In this document: piece by piece, positions 32,939 to 41,222 of the stretch
How positions within the stretch are numbered: position 1 is the stretch's first letter
Layout of the letters: every line of letters starts with the position of its first letter
NCBI GenBank assembly: GCA_024222455.1
Contig: JAAEPD010000307.1
Location: forward strand, 1-43,483
DNA length: 43,483 nucleotides
DNA from: Aureispira sp.
GTDB taxonomy: Bacteria; Bacteroidota; Bacteroidia; Chitinophagales; Saprospiraceae
Direction of reading: 5' to 3'
Notes under the pieces: model-generated
The model's database searches: none
Told to the model about the DNA's origin: nothing
What the model saw: the letters and a program-made list of their open reading frames with translations, nothing else
Made by a program: the position numbers and the translations under genes

Positions 32939-33865
32939 ATGAAAATCAGTATAATTGGGGCAACCTCCTTTTTAGGGCAGACCTTAATCAACCAGTTACA
33001 AGCCACTTCTCATGAGTTGTGTTTGTATAGTAGAACTAATAAATTTGAAGATATTGAGGCGAAATGGGTAGAATATAGCTATCCTAATCAACCCTTAGAT
33101 TATGACCAACTAGCTGAAAGTTCGGTCATTTTTTATTGTGCAGGAGCAGGAATACAACCCAAACATGGTGATTCTGATGCATTGATATATGAGATGAATG
33201 CCTTTGAACCCATTCGCTTGTTGAGTGCTATGCAAGAGCGAAGCTATCAAGGCAAGGTAATTACCTTTGGATCTTATTTTGAAATAGGAAATCAACAAGA
33301 AGAGCATTTGTATACAGAAGGGGAGTTGGTCTCACATCTAAATTCCTTGCCTAACGCTTATTGCATCGCCAAGAATATGTTATCTCGCTTTGTCTATCAA
33401 ACTATACAAAAGGAGCCATCTTTTGTTTGTCAGCATTTTGTGTTGACCAATATTTATGGAGCTACCGAAAATGTGAATCGCCTGATTCCATATATTGTAC
33501 AAACTGCTGCTGCTGGCAAACCTTTAGAGTTTACATCTGGTGTTCAAAAACGACAATATACACATATTAAGGATGTTGCTAACTTCTTGGTAGAGGCTTT
33601 AGATAACAATAGTGTCGGACTATTTAATTTAACTGATCCAACAATGGTTTCTGTTCGGGAGCTGATAGAGTCTGTATTAAAAACCGTAAAGAAAGAGCTA
33701 AATATAAGCCCTAATGCTACTTTTGGGACAATAGGAAGGCGAGATTTAAGTATGAAATTCTTAGGGTTGGATGTCAGTCAGTTACAAAATAAGTTTAACT
33801 TTGCACCTAAGATAAGCCTTGAAGAAGGAATTGTAGAATATATAGAGAAATATGCAAGTCGTTAA
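32939..33865 (+). CDS. NAD(P)-dependent sugar epimerase/reductase (extended SDR)
   Basis: The 308-residue protein has an N-terminal Rossmann motif G-A-T-S-F-L-G at 7-13, in which the middle glycine of the usual G-x-x-G-x-x-G is serine. The catalytic Y141-x-x-x-K145 (Y-C-I-A-K) is present. F-Y-C-A-G-A-G at 65-71 and Q-Y-T-H-I-K-D-V near residue 205 complete the SDR signature. Its place after rfbF-rfbG and before a RmlC-like epimerase points to the final 4-reductase of a CDP-deoxyhexose pathway. RfbJ- or tyvelose-type enzymes are alternatives. The gene overlaps the next by 14 bases. Confidence 0.88.
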   Translation: MKISIIGATSFLGQTLINQLQATSHELCLYSRTNKFEDIEAKWVEYSYPNQPLDYDQLAESSVIFYCAGAGIQPKHGDSDALIYEMNAFEPIRLLSAMQERSYQGKVITFGSYFEIGNQQEEHLYTEGELVSHLNSLPNAYCIAKNMLSRFVYQTIQKEPSFVCQHFVLTNIYGATENVNRLIPYIVQTAAAGKPLEFTSGVQKRQYTHIKDVANFLVEALDNNSVGLFNLTDPTMVSVRELIESVLKTVKKELNISPNATFGTIGRRDLSMKFLGLDVSQLQNKFNFAPKISLEEGIVEYIEKYASR

Positions 33866-34382
33866 TATCCTATTAGGAGATGTAAAGGTGCTTCAGAGCC
33901 CTAATTTTCAAGACCAAAGAGGTGGTTTTTTCAAATTGTTTAACGGATTAGATGAGCATCTAAAGCACTATGCTATTGAGCAAGTTAATTATGTGCAGAA
34001 TAAACAAAAAGGCATATTGAGAGGCTTGCATTATCAGAAAGGCGACTATGCTGAGTCTAAGTTTTTTAGAGCTCTGAAAGGCAAAATCCAACTGGCTTTT
34101 GCTGACTTACGACCTAAAAGCCCAACATACCTTAAGGCAACTACATTTACCTTAGGTCAGCCAGATATGGGCGTATTGATTCCTAGAGGTTTTGCTACAG
34201 GCTATCTGACCTTAGAAGATGACAGTGATGTTTTGTATTATTCTGATAATATCTATAAACCAGAAACAGAAGGTGGAATTAGATGGAATGACCCAAAATT
34301 TAAGCTGCAGTGGCTCTCTTTCAAGCCTAACTTATCTGCAAAGGACCAAAATTGGTCGGATTTTGATGAAACTAGTTTATAA
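33852..34382 (+). CDS. RmlC-like cupin sugar 3- or 3,5-epimerase
   Basis: The 176-residue protein has the dTDP-sugar 3,5-epimerase fold. D-Q-R-G-G-F-F lies near 21, and R-G-L-H-Y-Q has the catalytic base H60 at 57-62. P-R-G-F-A-T-G-Y is at 111-118, where most RmlC proteins have histidine in place of the threonine. L-Y-Y-S-D-N-I-Y-K-P-E-T-E-G-G-I-R-W-N-D-P is the C-terminal signature. It follows CDP-glucose dehydratase and a reductase, so its substrate is probably CDP-4-keto-6-deoxyglucose rather than the dTDP form. Whether one or both centres are inverted cannot be told. It overlaps the reductase gene by 14 bases. Confidence 0.9.
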   Translation: MQVVNILLGDVKVLQSPNFQDQRGGFFKLFNGLDEHLKHYAIEQVNYVQNKQKGILRGLHYQKGDYAESKFFRALKGKIQLAFADLRPKSPTYLKATTFTLGQPDMGVLIPRGFATGYLTLEDDSDVLYYSDNIYKPETEGGIRWNDPKFKLQWLSFKPNLSAKDQNWSDFDETSL

Positions 34383-34445
34383 TGTTTTTAGCCTAATACA
34401 GTTAAAAATAAGTGGACTATTTTAAGAAAAAACAAGCCTAAAAAG

Positions 34446-35375
34446 ATGTTAATAGATATACTGATTCCAACCTATAATCGAGCTAAGGATTTAGTCAAAA
34501 ATTTGAAAATTACAGAGCAACTTTTGACTAATGAAAAGTTATTGGATAAATGTCAAATTATTGTTATTGATAACTGTTCTACAGATAGTACGCAGGAGGA
34601 TGTATTAGCTTTTAAGGCAGAGAACAAACATGTTGCTTTGTACTATGATCGCAATACTGAGAATATAGGCCTGGAACGCAATGTAGTGAAAACCTTAGCT
34701 ACTGCCACCAGTGATCATGTGCTTTTTGTAGGAGATGACGATTTTTTGGTAGAAGGTTATTTAACTTATTGTATCCAAAAAGTAACAGAGAATAGGGAGT
34801 TGGGCTGTATTATACCAGGTATTGCAGCTTTATATGAGGATGGAAGTTTACAAAACGGTAGAAATGAATCTTTTGACGAAAAACTATTTCCAGCAGGGTA
34901 TGATACCATGTACCAATACTCACATTTTGGGCACAGTATGGCTGGCTTACTTCTCAAACGAGATCATTTAGAAGCACAGTATGAGGCTATTGGAGAGAAT
35001 AGAAATATCTATTTGTTTGTTTATTTTGTTACCAATAGGTTGATGCAATACCCATTTTTGTATGCACCAAAATTCAAAATACAAGTTACTGCATTTAATG
35101 CCAAAGATTGGAGTTATAATGAGGTAGGCTTATTGGATGTTGTTTATAAGAATTACTATTCATATCTAGAAGAGTTAGGAGAAGAGAAGGTGGGAGATTT
35201 GATGATTAGATTCACCATGATGCATTCTTTTAGACTGGCTATAAAGCGAGGTTCTCCATTGGTTTTATACAAAAAATACAAAAAACTCAAGCAATTGAAA
35301 CCACATATTGCTGGTTTTGGAAGTAAGTTGAGAACATTATTGATCAAAGAATATTTATTAAAACTGAAAGGGTAG
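34446..35375 (+). CDS. GT2 family glycosyltransferase
   Basis: The 309-residue protein has a GT-A domain starting I-D-I-L-I-P-T-Y-N-R at residue 3. I-D-N-C-S-T-D-S-T at 41-49 lines the donor site, and G-D-D-D at 96-99 is the metal-binding cluster. N-I-G-L-E-R-N near 73-79 is typical of abequosyl- and rhamnosyltransferase-like members. This would suit a transferase for a 6-deoxyhexose made by the genes just upstream, but that is inference. The C-terminal 100 residues are helical and strongly basic. It lies 1 base before the next GT gene. Confidence 0.9.
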   Translation: MLIDILIPTYNRAKDLVKNLKITEQLLTNEKLLDKCQIIVIDNCSTDSTQEDVLAFKAENKHVALYYDRNTENIGLERNVVKTLATATSDHVLFVGDDDFLVEGYLTYCIQKVTENRELGCIIPGIAALYEDGSLQNGRNESFDEKLFPAGYDTMYQYSHFGHSMAGLLLKRDHLEAQYEAIGENRNIYLFVYFVTNRLMQYPFLYAPKFKIQVTAFNAKDWSYNEVGLLDVVYKNYYSYLEELGEEKVGDLMIRFTMMHSFRLAIKRGSPLVLYKKYKKLKQLKPHIAGFGSKLRTLLIKEYLLKLKG

Positions 35376-35376
35376 T

Positions 35377-36477
35377 ATGGAGTTTTTGAATAAAAATATT
35401 CTAATTATATCTACCGAAGCTTGGGGTAATAATCATATTACTAAGCATCATTATGCAAAGGAGTTGGCTAAACTAGGGAATCAAGTTTATTTTTTGAATC
35501 CAGCATCACAAAAGTTTAAGGTGGCTAATGTCTTAGATAACCTAACGGTGATTGATTATAAACCAAAGTTTAGAGGACTCAATCGAATGCCCAGTCTTTT
35601 GAGAAATACACTCAATAAAATAGAGCTTAAAAGTATCTATAAGTTGGCAGGCATAACTAAACTTGACTTGGTGTGGTCTTTTGACCCTTTTCGTTTTCAA
35701 AACCTAAAGCTCTTTAAAGCTCAAAAAGCTATTTATTACCCAGCTGATGTGCATCAAATAGCTTTAGAACCACAAACGGCAGATACTGCTGATGTAGTAG
35801 TTTCCATTACTCCCTCCATTTTGGATAGATTAGCGGTTAATACACCCAAAAAACTAATCCATCATGCTTTAGGAAGTAGTTTTGCTGCTGCTACAGAGTT
35901 ATTTCCGCTTCAAGAAAAGCAAAACAAGCCCATACAATGTGGTTATGTAGGAAACCTAAATAGTAAATATTTAGACACTGCTGCTATGCAACAGATTATT
36001 GCAGATAATCCAGCTGTGGAATTCCATATAATGGGGCCTTACAAAGCCAACGATAACAATTTAGGAAAAGGAGCTAGTAATGCTGAATTGATTACCTTTT
36101 TGGAGCAGCAAAAACATGTCAAACTCTATGGAAGTGTAGCTCCCACTGATTTAGCTAAGCTGATTCATCAGTTTGATATGTTCTTACTTTGTTATAATGC
36201 AGATAAATTCCGACAGGAAGTATCCAATAGCCATAAATTTATGGAATATCTAAGTACAGGTAAGGTGACTGTAGCTAATCATATGATTGCTTTTGAAAGT
36301 TATCAAGAGTTATTAGAAATGACAGATACACAAGCAGAATTACCTTATAGATTTAAGTCAACACTAAAGGAACTTAGCAAGCACAATAGTTTGTCGCTAC
36401 AACAAAAAAGACGTACCTTTTCCCTTAGTAATACATATACAAATCAAGTTAAAAAAATAGAAACGTTTTTAGCCTAA
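35377..36477 (+). CDS. GT-B (GT4-like) glycosyltransferase
   Basis: The 366-residue protein begins with N-I-L-I-I-S-T-E-A-W and has two Rossmann-like halves. The second starts with C-G-Y-V-G-N-L-N-S-K-Y near residue 188, followed by H-I-M-G-P-Y and V-K-L-Y-G-S-V. L-L-C-Y-N and S-N-S-H-K-F-M-E-Y-L-S-T-G-K occur near 270-293 in the donor-binding region; similar runs occur in the GT4 enzymes of teichuronic and exopolysaccharide loci. Only one of the two glutamates of the E-x(7)-E motif is evident. It is packed between two genes (1 base gap, 1 base overlap) and is part of the central polysaccharide operon. Confidence 0.85.
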   Translation: MEFLNKNILIISTEAWGNNHITKHHYAKELAKLGNQVYFLNPASQKFKVANVLDNLTVIDYKPKFRGLNRMPSLLRNTLNKIELKSIYKLAGITKLDLVWSFDPFRFQNLKLFKAQKAIYYPADVHQIALEPQTADTADVVVSITPSILDRLAVNTPKKLIHHALGSSFAAATELFPLQEKQNKPIQCGYVGNLNSKYLDTAAMQQIIADNPAVEFHIMGPYKANDNNLGKGASNAELITFLEQQKHVKLYGSVAPTDLAKLIHQFDMFLLCYNADKFRQEVSNSHKFMEYLSTGKVTVANHMIAFESYQELLEMTDTQAELPYRFKSTLKELSKHNSLSLQQKRRTFSLSNTYTNQVKKIETFLA

Positions 36478-37505
36478 TGATAGTAAAAGATAATATAAAG
36501 TTTGCAGTAGTTGGTGCAGGACATATAGGTAAACGCCATGCAACAATGGTCCAACGTAATCCAGAAACAGAACTAGTTGCTTTTTGTGATATTCGCTCTA
36601 TAGAAGAAACACAGACTGCAGATTTTGGTGTGCCCCTTTTTGACACAATGGAAGCCATGTTTGCAGCTGATCTTGATATTGATGTTGTTTGTATTTGCAC
36701 ACCAAATGGGTTGCATGCAGAACATTCACTCAAGGCGCTCAATGCTAAAAAACATATAGTTTGTGAGAAGCCTATGGGACTCAATAAAGCAGACTGTGAA
36801 CAGATTATTTTTGAAGCACTTAATGTGTCAAGACATGTGTTTTGTGTAATGCAAAATCGTTATTCTCCTCCATCTGTATGGCTCAAAGATATTATATCGC
36901 ATAAGCGTTTAGGCGATATTTATATGGTACAAATCAACTGTTATTGGAATAGAGATAACCGTTATTATCTACCTAATGGCCAAAAACACCCTTGGAAAGG
37001 AACTATGGAGCTAGATGGTGGGACGCTGTTTACGCAGTTTTCGCATTTTATAGATATTATGTATTGGTTGTTTGGTGATATTAAAAATATACAAGCCCGT
37101 TTTTCTGATTTTACGCATGCAGAAACAACCGAATTTGAAGATTCTGGATTTGTTAATTTTGAGTTTGTACATGGTGGGATGGGTAGTCTTAATTATTCTA
37201 CAGCAGTAGCCAATACCAACTTAGAAAGTAGCATGACTATAATTGGTGAAAAGGGGTCTGTAAAAGTTGGTGGCCAGTATATGAATGAGGTTGAATATTG
37301 TAATATTCAAAACTATGAGTTGCCTGAACTCCCTCCTGCTAATCCTGCTAACGATTATGGACATTACAAAGGTTCTGCCGCTAACCACGTACATATTATA
37401 GAAAATGTAGCTGATGTACTAAAAGGTAGAAAACCAATAACAACCAATGCTCTAGAAGGATTGAAAGTAGTAGAGATTATTGAAAAAATTTATGCATTGA
37501 AATAG
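36477..37505 (+). CDS. Gfo/Idh/MocA-family oxidoreductase, WlbA/WbpB-like
   Basis: The 342-residue protein has the dinucleotide-binding G-A-G-H-I-G at 13-18 and the family hallmark C-E-K-P-M near 96-100. A second half (about 125-320) is the mixed alpha/beta domain with Q-N-R-Y-S-P and L-D-G-G-T-L-F-T-Q. WlbA/WbpB enzymes oxidise the 3-position of UDP-GlcNAcA to set up 3-amination. This reading is favoured because a WbpD-like acetyltransferase follows after 78 bases and a DegT aminotransferase is in the same locus. Other Gfo/Idh substrates are possible. The gene overlaps the preceding GT gene by one base. Confidence 0.85.
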   Translation: MIVKDNIKFAVVGAGHIGKRHATMVQRNPETELVAFCDIRSIEETQTADFGVPLFDTMEAMFAADLDIDVVCICTPNGLHAEHSLKALNAKKHIVCEKPMGLNKADCEQIIFEALNVSRHVFCVMQNRYSPPSVWLKDIISHKRLGDIYMVQINCYWNRDNRYYLPNGQKHPWKGTMELDGGTLFTQFSHFIDIMYWLFGDIKNIQARFSDFTHAETTEFEDSGFVNFEFVHGGMGSLNYSTAVANTNLESSMTIIGEKGSVKVGGQYMNEVEYCNIQNYELPELPPANPANDYGHYKGSAANHVHIIENVADVLKGRKPITTNALEGLKVVEIIEKIYALK

Positions 37506-37583
37506 CAAATAATAGTTCATAGATTTTTTAACTTGATCAAGCTAAAAAGGCATGGACTATCAAGCAAACTATAAAATAAAACT

Positions 37584-38162
37584 ATGGAGAAGGCAGATTT
37601 TTTTGCACACGAAACAGCAGTGATTGATGATGGATGTGCTATAGGTACAGGAACTAAAATATGGCATTTTAGTCATATTATGCCTAATTGCCAGTTAGGA
37701 GAGCGTTGCAATATAGGTCAGAATGTAGTAGTGTCTCCTGATGTGATTTTGGGCAATAACGTGAAAGTACAAAACAATGTATCTATCTATACAGGCGTAA
37801 TCTGTGAAGATGATGTATTTTTAGGTCCTTCTATGGTGTTTACCAATGTATTGAATCCTCGTAGTGCTGTAGTTCGTCGTGGACAATATCTGAGAACTGT
37901 AGTCAAAAAAGGAGCTTCGATAGGAGCCAACTCTACAATTGTTTGTGGCAATGATATTGGAGAATATGCTTTGATAGGAGCTGGCGCTGTCGTGACCAAA
38001 TCTGTACCTGCTTTTGCGCTATTAGTTGGCAACCCTGCACGTCAAATTGGTTGGGTTAGTGAGTATGGGCATCGCCTAAATTTTGATGAAAGTGGCCTAG
38101 CTACTTGCCCAGAAAGTAAGGATAAATATCAGCTGAAAGATGGTGCTGTATCTAAAAAATAG
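37584..38162 (+). CDS. Hexapeptide-repeat N-acetyltransferase, WbpD-like
   Basis: The 192-residue protein is a left-handed beta-helix acyltransferase built from hexapeptide repeats (I-G-T-G-T-K, I-G-Q-N-V-V, I-G-A-N-S-T, I-G-A-G-A-V and others). I-W-H-F-S-H-I near 26-32 and the long P-S-M-V-F-T-N-V-L-N-P-R segment near 82-93 match the WbpD/WlbB group, which acetylates the 3-amino group of UDP-GlcNAc3NA with acetyl-CoA. H28 or H31 is the likely base. It follows the WlbA-like oxidoreductase, as in known di-acetamido uronate pathways. The C-terminus (about residues 165-192) is a helix without repeats. Confidence 0.9.
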   Translation: MEKADFFAHETAVIDDGCAIGTGTKIWHFSHIMPNCQLGERCNIGQNVVVSPDVILGNNVKVQNNVSIYTGVICEDDVFLGPSMVFTNVLNPRSAVVRRGQYLRTVVKKGASIGANSTIVCGNDIGEYALIGAGAVVTKSVPAFALLVGNPARQIGWVSEYGHRLNFDESGLATCPESKDKYQLKDGAVSKK

Positions 38163-38231
38163 GTAATAGATAGAGTAGATAATAGCTAACAGGTAATAGA
38201 TTCGTAATTCGTAATTGAATAATTCGTAATT
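38161..38231 (+). repeat. Short tandem repeats in an intergenic spacer
   Basis: AGGTAATAGAT occurs at 38161-38171 and 38191-38201; ATTCGTAATT at 38200-38209, 38207-38216 and 38222-38231. The spacer lies between the WbpD-like gene and the next GT gene and has no coding sense. Such AT-rich repeats may mark duplication slippage or a past junction. Confidence 0.7.
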
Positions 38232-38242
38232 GTATAATATTT

Positions 38243-39463
38243 ATGAGTAAAAATATATTGTTTGTTAGCATAGCATTTCCACCTAAAAATGATCCTGAAT
38301 GTTTGCAAACAGCTAAGTATTTTAAATACCTAAGTCAGACCGATTTTGATGTAGATGTGGTAACATCTAAGATGCCTACCCTTTTTATGCCGAAGGATGA
38401 AAAACTGCTCAAGTATTTCAAAGGATATCGACAGTTGGTAGAAATACCTATTCCCGAAAATAAATATGTGAATTTTCTTATTCGGAAAGTTTCTAAAGAT
38501 TTTTTAGTAAAACCAGATAGTAAGTATAAGTTTTTTAAACAGTCGAAAAAAGCTATTCAGCAGCTCAATCAAAAGCCTGATCTTATCTATTCTCGATCGC
38601 TTCCATTGAGTTCTACATTTATGGCTGAAAAACTAGTTGATCATTATCAAGTGCCTTGGGTCTTGCATCTTAGTGATCCTTGGGTCGAGTGTCCTGTCCA
38701 TAAGTATGAAGGTGCTTTGAGAGCATTTCATGAAGCTAGAGAACAGGAGTGTTTTACCAAAGCAACTTATATCTGTTTTACCTCTCGAAAAACTCAAGAA
38801 TTTTACCAAGAAAAATATAAGAAGTTTAAGGATAAGTTCTTGTTCTTCCCCAATGTATATGACCCTGAAGATATCAAGGATAATTCTTACCAATTTGGCA
38901 AAAAACTAAAGTTTGTCTATACCGGAGGCCTTCAGGCAGGACGTTCGCCCAAGTACGTATTTGAGGCACTGAAACGTTTACAAGCTGAGGATGCTGATTT
39001 GCTAAAAGACACAGAGTTTATATTTGCAGGACAGTTTGATCGTCAAAACACAGCACATTTTAGTGAATATAACTTACCAATGGTCAAAAATTTAGGTTTG
39101 TTGTCTTATCCTGATGCTTTGGCCTTACAAAAAAAGGCTGATGTTTTGATGGTGATTGATACACCGCTCAACAATCCAAAAGAAGCTATGTTCTTTCCTT
39201 CCAAGCTGCTTGATTATATAATAGCGCAGCGCCGAATATTGGCCTTGACAGACATAGGAAGTACAACTTATTCTGTGGTGAATAACAAATATGGAGCCTG
39301 TTATGCCCATAAGGATATAGAAGGTTTGATGCAGGAAATAAAGAAAACGGTAATTGCTTGGAGAGCACAGCAGACAGACTTTTTTTATAGTCCAGAAATT
39401 GATGAACAATATTCTGCTCAATACAATGTTGGTCGATTGGAAAAATTGTTTCAGAAGATTTAA
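38243..39463 (+). CDS. GT4 family glycosyltransferase
   Basis: The 406-residue protein has a GT-B fold. N-terminal I-L-F-V-S-I-A-F-P-P-K and L-I-Y-S-R-S-L-P near 115 mark the acceptor half, with W-V-L-H-L-S-D-P-W in the middle. The donor half starts K-F-V-Y-T-G-G-L-Q-A-G-R near 225, includes F-I-F-A-G-Q-F-D, and has F-P-S-K-L-L-D-Y-I-I-A near 318-328, the usual nucleotide-binding loop of GT4 enzymes. No membrane anchor is present. It follows a repeat-rich spacer and lies 15 bases before a reductase-like gene that is probably unrelated to polysaccharide synthesis. Confidence 0.88.
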   Translation: MSKNILFVSIAFPPKNDPECLQTAKYFKYLSQTDFDVDVVTSKMPTLFMPKDEKLLKYFKGYRQLVEIPIPENKYVNFLIRKVSKDFLVKPDSKYKFFKQSKKAIQQLNQKPDLIYSRSLPLSSTFMAEKLVDHYQVPWVLHLSDPWVECPVHKYEGALRAFHEAREQECFTKATYICFTSRKTQEFYQEKYKKFKDKFLFFPNVYDPEDIKDNSYQFGKKLKFVYTGGLQAGRSPKYVFEALKRLQAEDADLLKDTEFIFAGQFDRQNTAHFSEYNLPMVKNLGLLSYPDALALQKKADVLMVIDTPLNNPKEAMFFPSKLLDYIIAQRRILALTDIGSTTYSVVNNKYGACYAHKDIEGLMQEIKKTVIAWRAQQTDFFYSPEIDEQYSAQYNVGRLEKLFQKI

Positions 39464-39478
39464 AAACTAGGTTGTAAT

Positions 39479-40012
39479 ATGAGAAAAGTATTCCTATACA
39501 TTTGTATGAGTTTAGATGGTTATTTAGCTACTAATGATGATGGCTTAGATTGGCTTTCAGTGGTAGAGAAAGAGGGGGAAGACTATGGCTATGCCGATTT
39601 TACGACTAATATAGATACCTATATAGTAGGCCGAAAAACCTATGCAAAAGTGGTAGATATGGTTGGTTCTTTTGATCATACCAAAAATTATGATTGCTAT
39701 GTGCTTACCAGACAAGATATACCAAACGAAGGACATGTCACTTTTTATAATGGAGATATAGTAGAACTGATAGAGAATATTCGGAAAAAAGAAGGCAAAC
39801 ATATTTATTGTGATGGAGGAGCTGAGGTTGTAAAACTCTTAATGGATAATGACTTGATAGATGAATACATAATTTCTGTTATCCCAACCATATTAGGAGA
39901 TGGTAAACGTCTGTTTAAAGGAGGTACAGAATCTAGAAAAATTAAACTAGTCTCAGAGAAAAAGTACGATACAGGTTTGCTACAACTACATTATAAAAGA
40001 GATAGAACCTAA
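39479..40012 (+). CDS. Dihydrofolate reductase-family protein (RibD C-terminal/YyaP type)
   Basis: The 177-residue protein has the DHFR-like fold of the YyaP/RibD C-terminal group. It opens V-F-L-Y-I-C-M-S-L-D-G-Y-L-A, has Y-I-V-G-R-K-T-Y near 48-55, I-Y-C-D-G-G-A-E-V-V near 109-118, and I-P-T-I-L-G-D-G-K-R-L-F near 136-147. These positions bind NADPH and substrate in the family. It is not a complete RibD (deaminase domain missing) and is not a classical FolA. The reaction is unknown. It starts 15 bases after a GT gene and 6 bases before a GNAT gene, probably at the tail of the same transcript. Confidence 0.9.
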   Translation: MRKVFLYICMSLDGYLATNDDGLDWLSVVEKEGEDYGYADFTTNIDTYIVGRKTYAKVVDMVGSFDHTKNYDCYVLTRQDIPNEGHVTFYNGDIVELIENIRKKEGKHIYCDGGAEVVKLLMDNDLIDEYIISVIPTILGDGKRLFKGGTESRKIKLVSEKKYDTGLLQLHYKRDRT

Positions 40013-40018
40013 ATAACT

Positions 40019-40789
40019 ATGGAAGAACCAAAAATCATTCAAGTAACAGCAGGAAATATTGCTACAGAACACATTTGTTGTGCTATTTCAGATAAGAAAT
40101 GTACTGAAGGATATAATGCCAAAAAAGAATGGTTGAAGGAACAGTTTCAACAAGGATTTGTATTCAAAAAGCTGAATGTTCGACACAAGGTTTTTATAGA
40201 GTATGTACCTGTAGAGGCAGGTTGGCAGCCCATAGATGCTCCCAATTATATGTTGATTAACTGTTTTTGGGTGGCAGGAAGTTTTAAGGGGAAAGGACAT
40301 GGAAAGCAACTCTTGCAGGAGTGTCTAGATGACTCCCAAAATATGGATGGGGTAGTAGTAGTTACAGGCAAAAAGAAGATGCCTTTTATGTCAGATCCCA
40401 AGTTTTTTAAGAAAATGGGTTTTGAAAAGGTAGATACAGCCCTACCTTATTTTGAGTTGTGGTGCAAACGCAATAATCCGAATGCACCTTTACCAAAGTT
40501 TAAGGAGACTGCCAAGAGCGGAGCCTGTCCCAATAAAGAAGGTCTGACTGTTTACTATAGTAATGCTTGCCCTTTTACGGAGTATTGGGTGAATACGATG
40601 ATGAAAGGTATAGCAGAGAAGAAAGGTTTGTCTTTAGAAATACATAAAACTACAACACAAGCTCAAGCACATCAATTGCCAGTACCTTTTTTTATACATA
40701 GTGTATTTTATAAAGGAACGTTTCTAGCTCAAGAAATTCTGACAGAAAAACGTTTCGATAAAATGATGGCAAAGCTTGAGGGGAATTAG
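40019..40789 (+). CDS. GNAT N-acetyltransferase with C-terminal YoaP domain
   Basis: The 256-residue protein has a GNAT domain up to about residue 150, with the acetyl-CoA loop K-G-K-G-H-G-K-Q-L-L at 90-99 and F-F-K-K-M-G-F near 129-135. A second domain (about 160-256) with Y-Y-S-N-A-C-P-F-T-E-Y-W near residue 180 matches the YoaP family. The cysteine C184 in the C-P-F-T motif recalls thioredoxin-like folds. Such fused proteins are widespread, but their substrate is not known to me. Its stop codon is immediately followed by the stop of the convergent lipoprotein gene (TAG then CTA), with no spacer. Confidence 0.88.
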   Translation: MEEPKIIQVTAGNIATEHICCAISDKKCTEGYNAKKEWLKEQFQQGFVFKKLNVRHKVFIEYVPVEAGWQPIDAPNYMLINCFWVAGSFKGKGHGKQLLQECLDDSQNMDGVVVVTGKKKMPFMSDPKFFKKMGFEKVDTALPYFELWCKRNNPNAPLPKFKETAKSGACPNKEGLTVYYSNACPFTEYWVNTMMKGIAEKKGLSLEIHKTTTQAQAHQLPVPFFIHSVFYKGTFLAQEILTEKRFDKMMAKLEGN

Positions 40790-41158
40790 CTATTTTTTCT
40801 TGGTAAGAGTTATTTCTTCATCTTTGTCTAGGAGTATAAGTGTAGTAGCGTCTAGCTTTTTAATTTCTAGTTGTTCATCAACACCTTCATCCGTAATTTT
40901 CAAAAATCGGGTTTTCTCCTCCTTTTTTTCTTCAATAGCCCATTTTGTAGTCGTTTTTTCTTCCCCAAAATTGCGGATAGCTGTTCCGTCCTCCTTAAAT
41001 TCAAAAGTAGCTTGTAAGGTTGCAGGAGCAGCTTCTCCATTAACTAATTCTAGTTCCCATTCTCCTATGAGGTGGTTTGCTTCAGAACCAGCTCCACAAG
41101 ATGTTAATAAACCAGCAGTAAGGATTAATAGAAGGGTAGAATAGAATACATTTTTCAT
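40790..41158 (-). CDS. Lipocalin-like small lipoprotein (paralogue 1)
   Basis: The 122-residue product has a lipoprotein signal ending in L-L-T-S-C, with lipidation at C21. The mature part reads as a single small beta-barrel-like domain: L-I-G-E-W-E-L near 30, F-K-E-D-G-T-A-I-R near 53, W-A-I near 72, then L-D-A-T-T-L-I-L-L-D-K-D-E-E-I-T-L near the end. This order matches the small lipocalin-like lipoproteins common in Bacteroidota. Two paralogues in the same layout lie at 41223 and 42922. Ligand and function are unknown. The gene faces the GNAT gene with adjoining stops. Confidence 0.85.
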   Translation of the reverse strand: MKNVFYSTLLLILTAGLLTSCGAGSEANHLIGEWELELVNGEAAPATLQATFEFKEDGTAIRNFGEEKTTTKWAIEEKKEEKTRFLKITDEGVDEQLEIKKLDATTLILLDKDEEITLTKKK

Positions 41159-41222
41159 ATTAGATTTGTGTTAGTAGTTGTATTAATTTTAATAAAATAA
41201 TAGCGAAGCTTTAGTCCTACCT

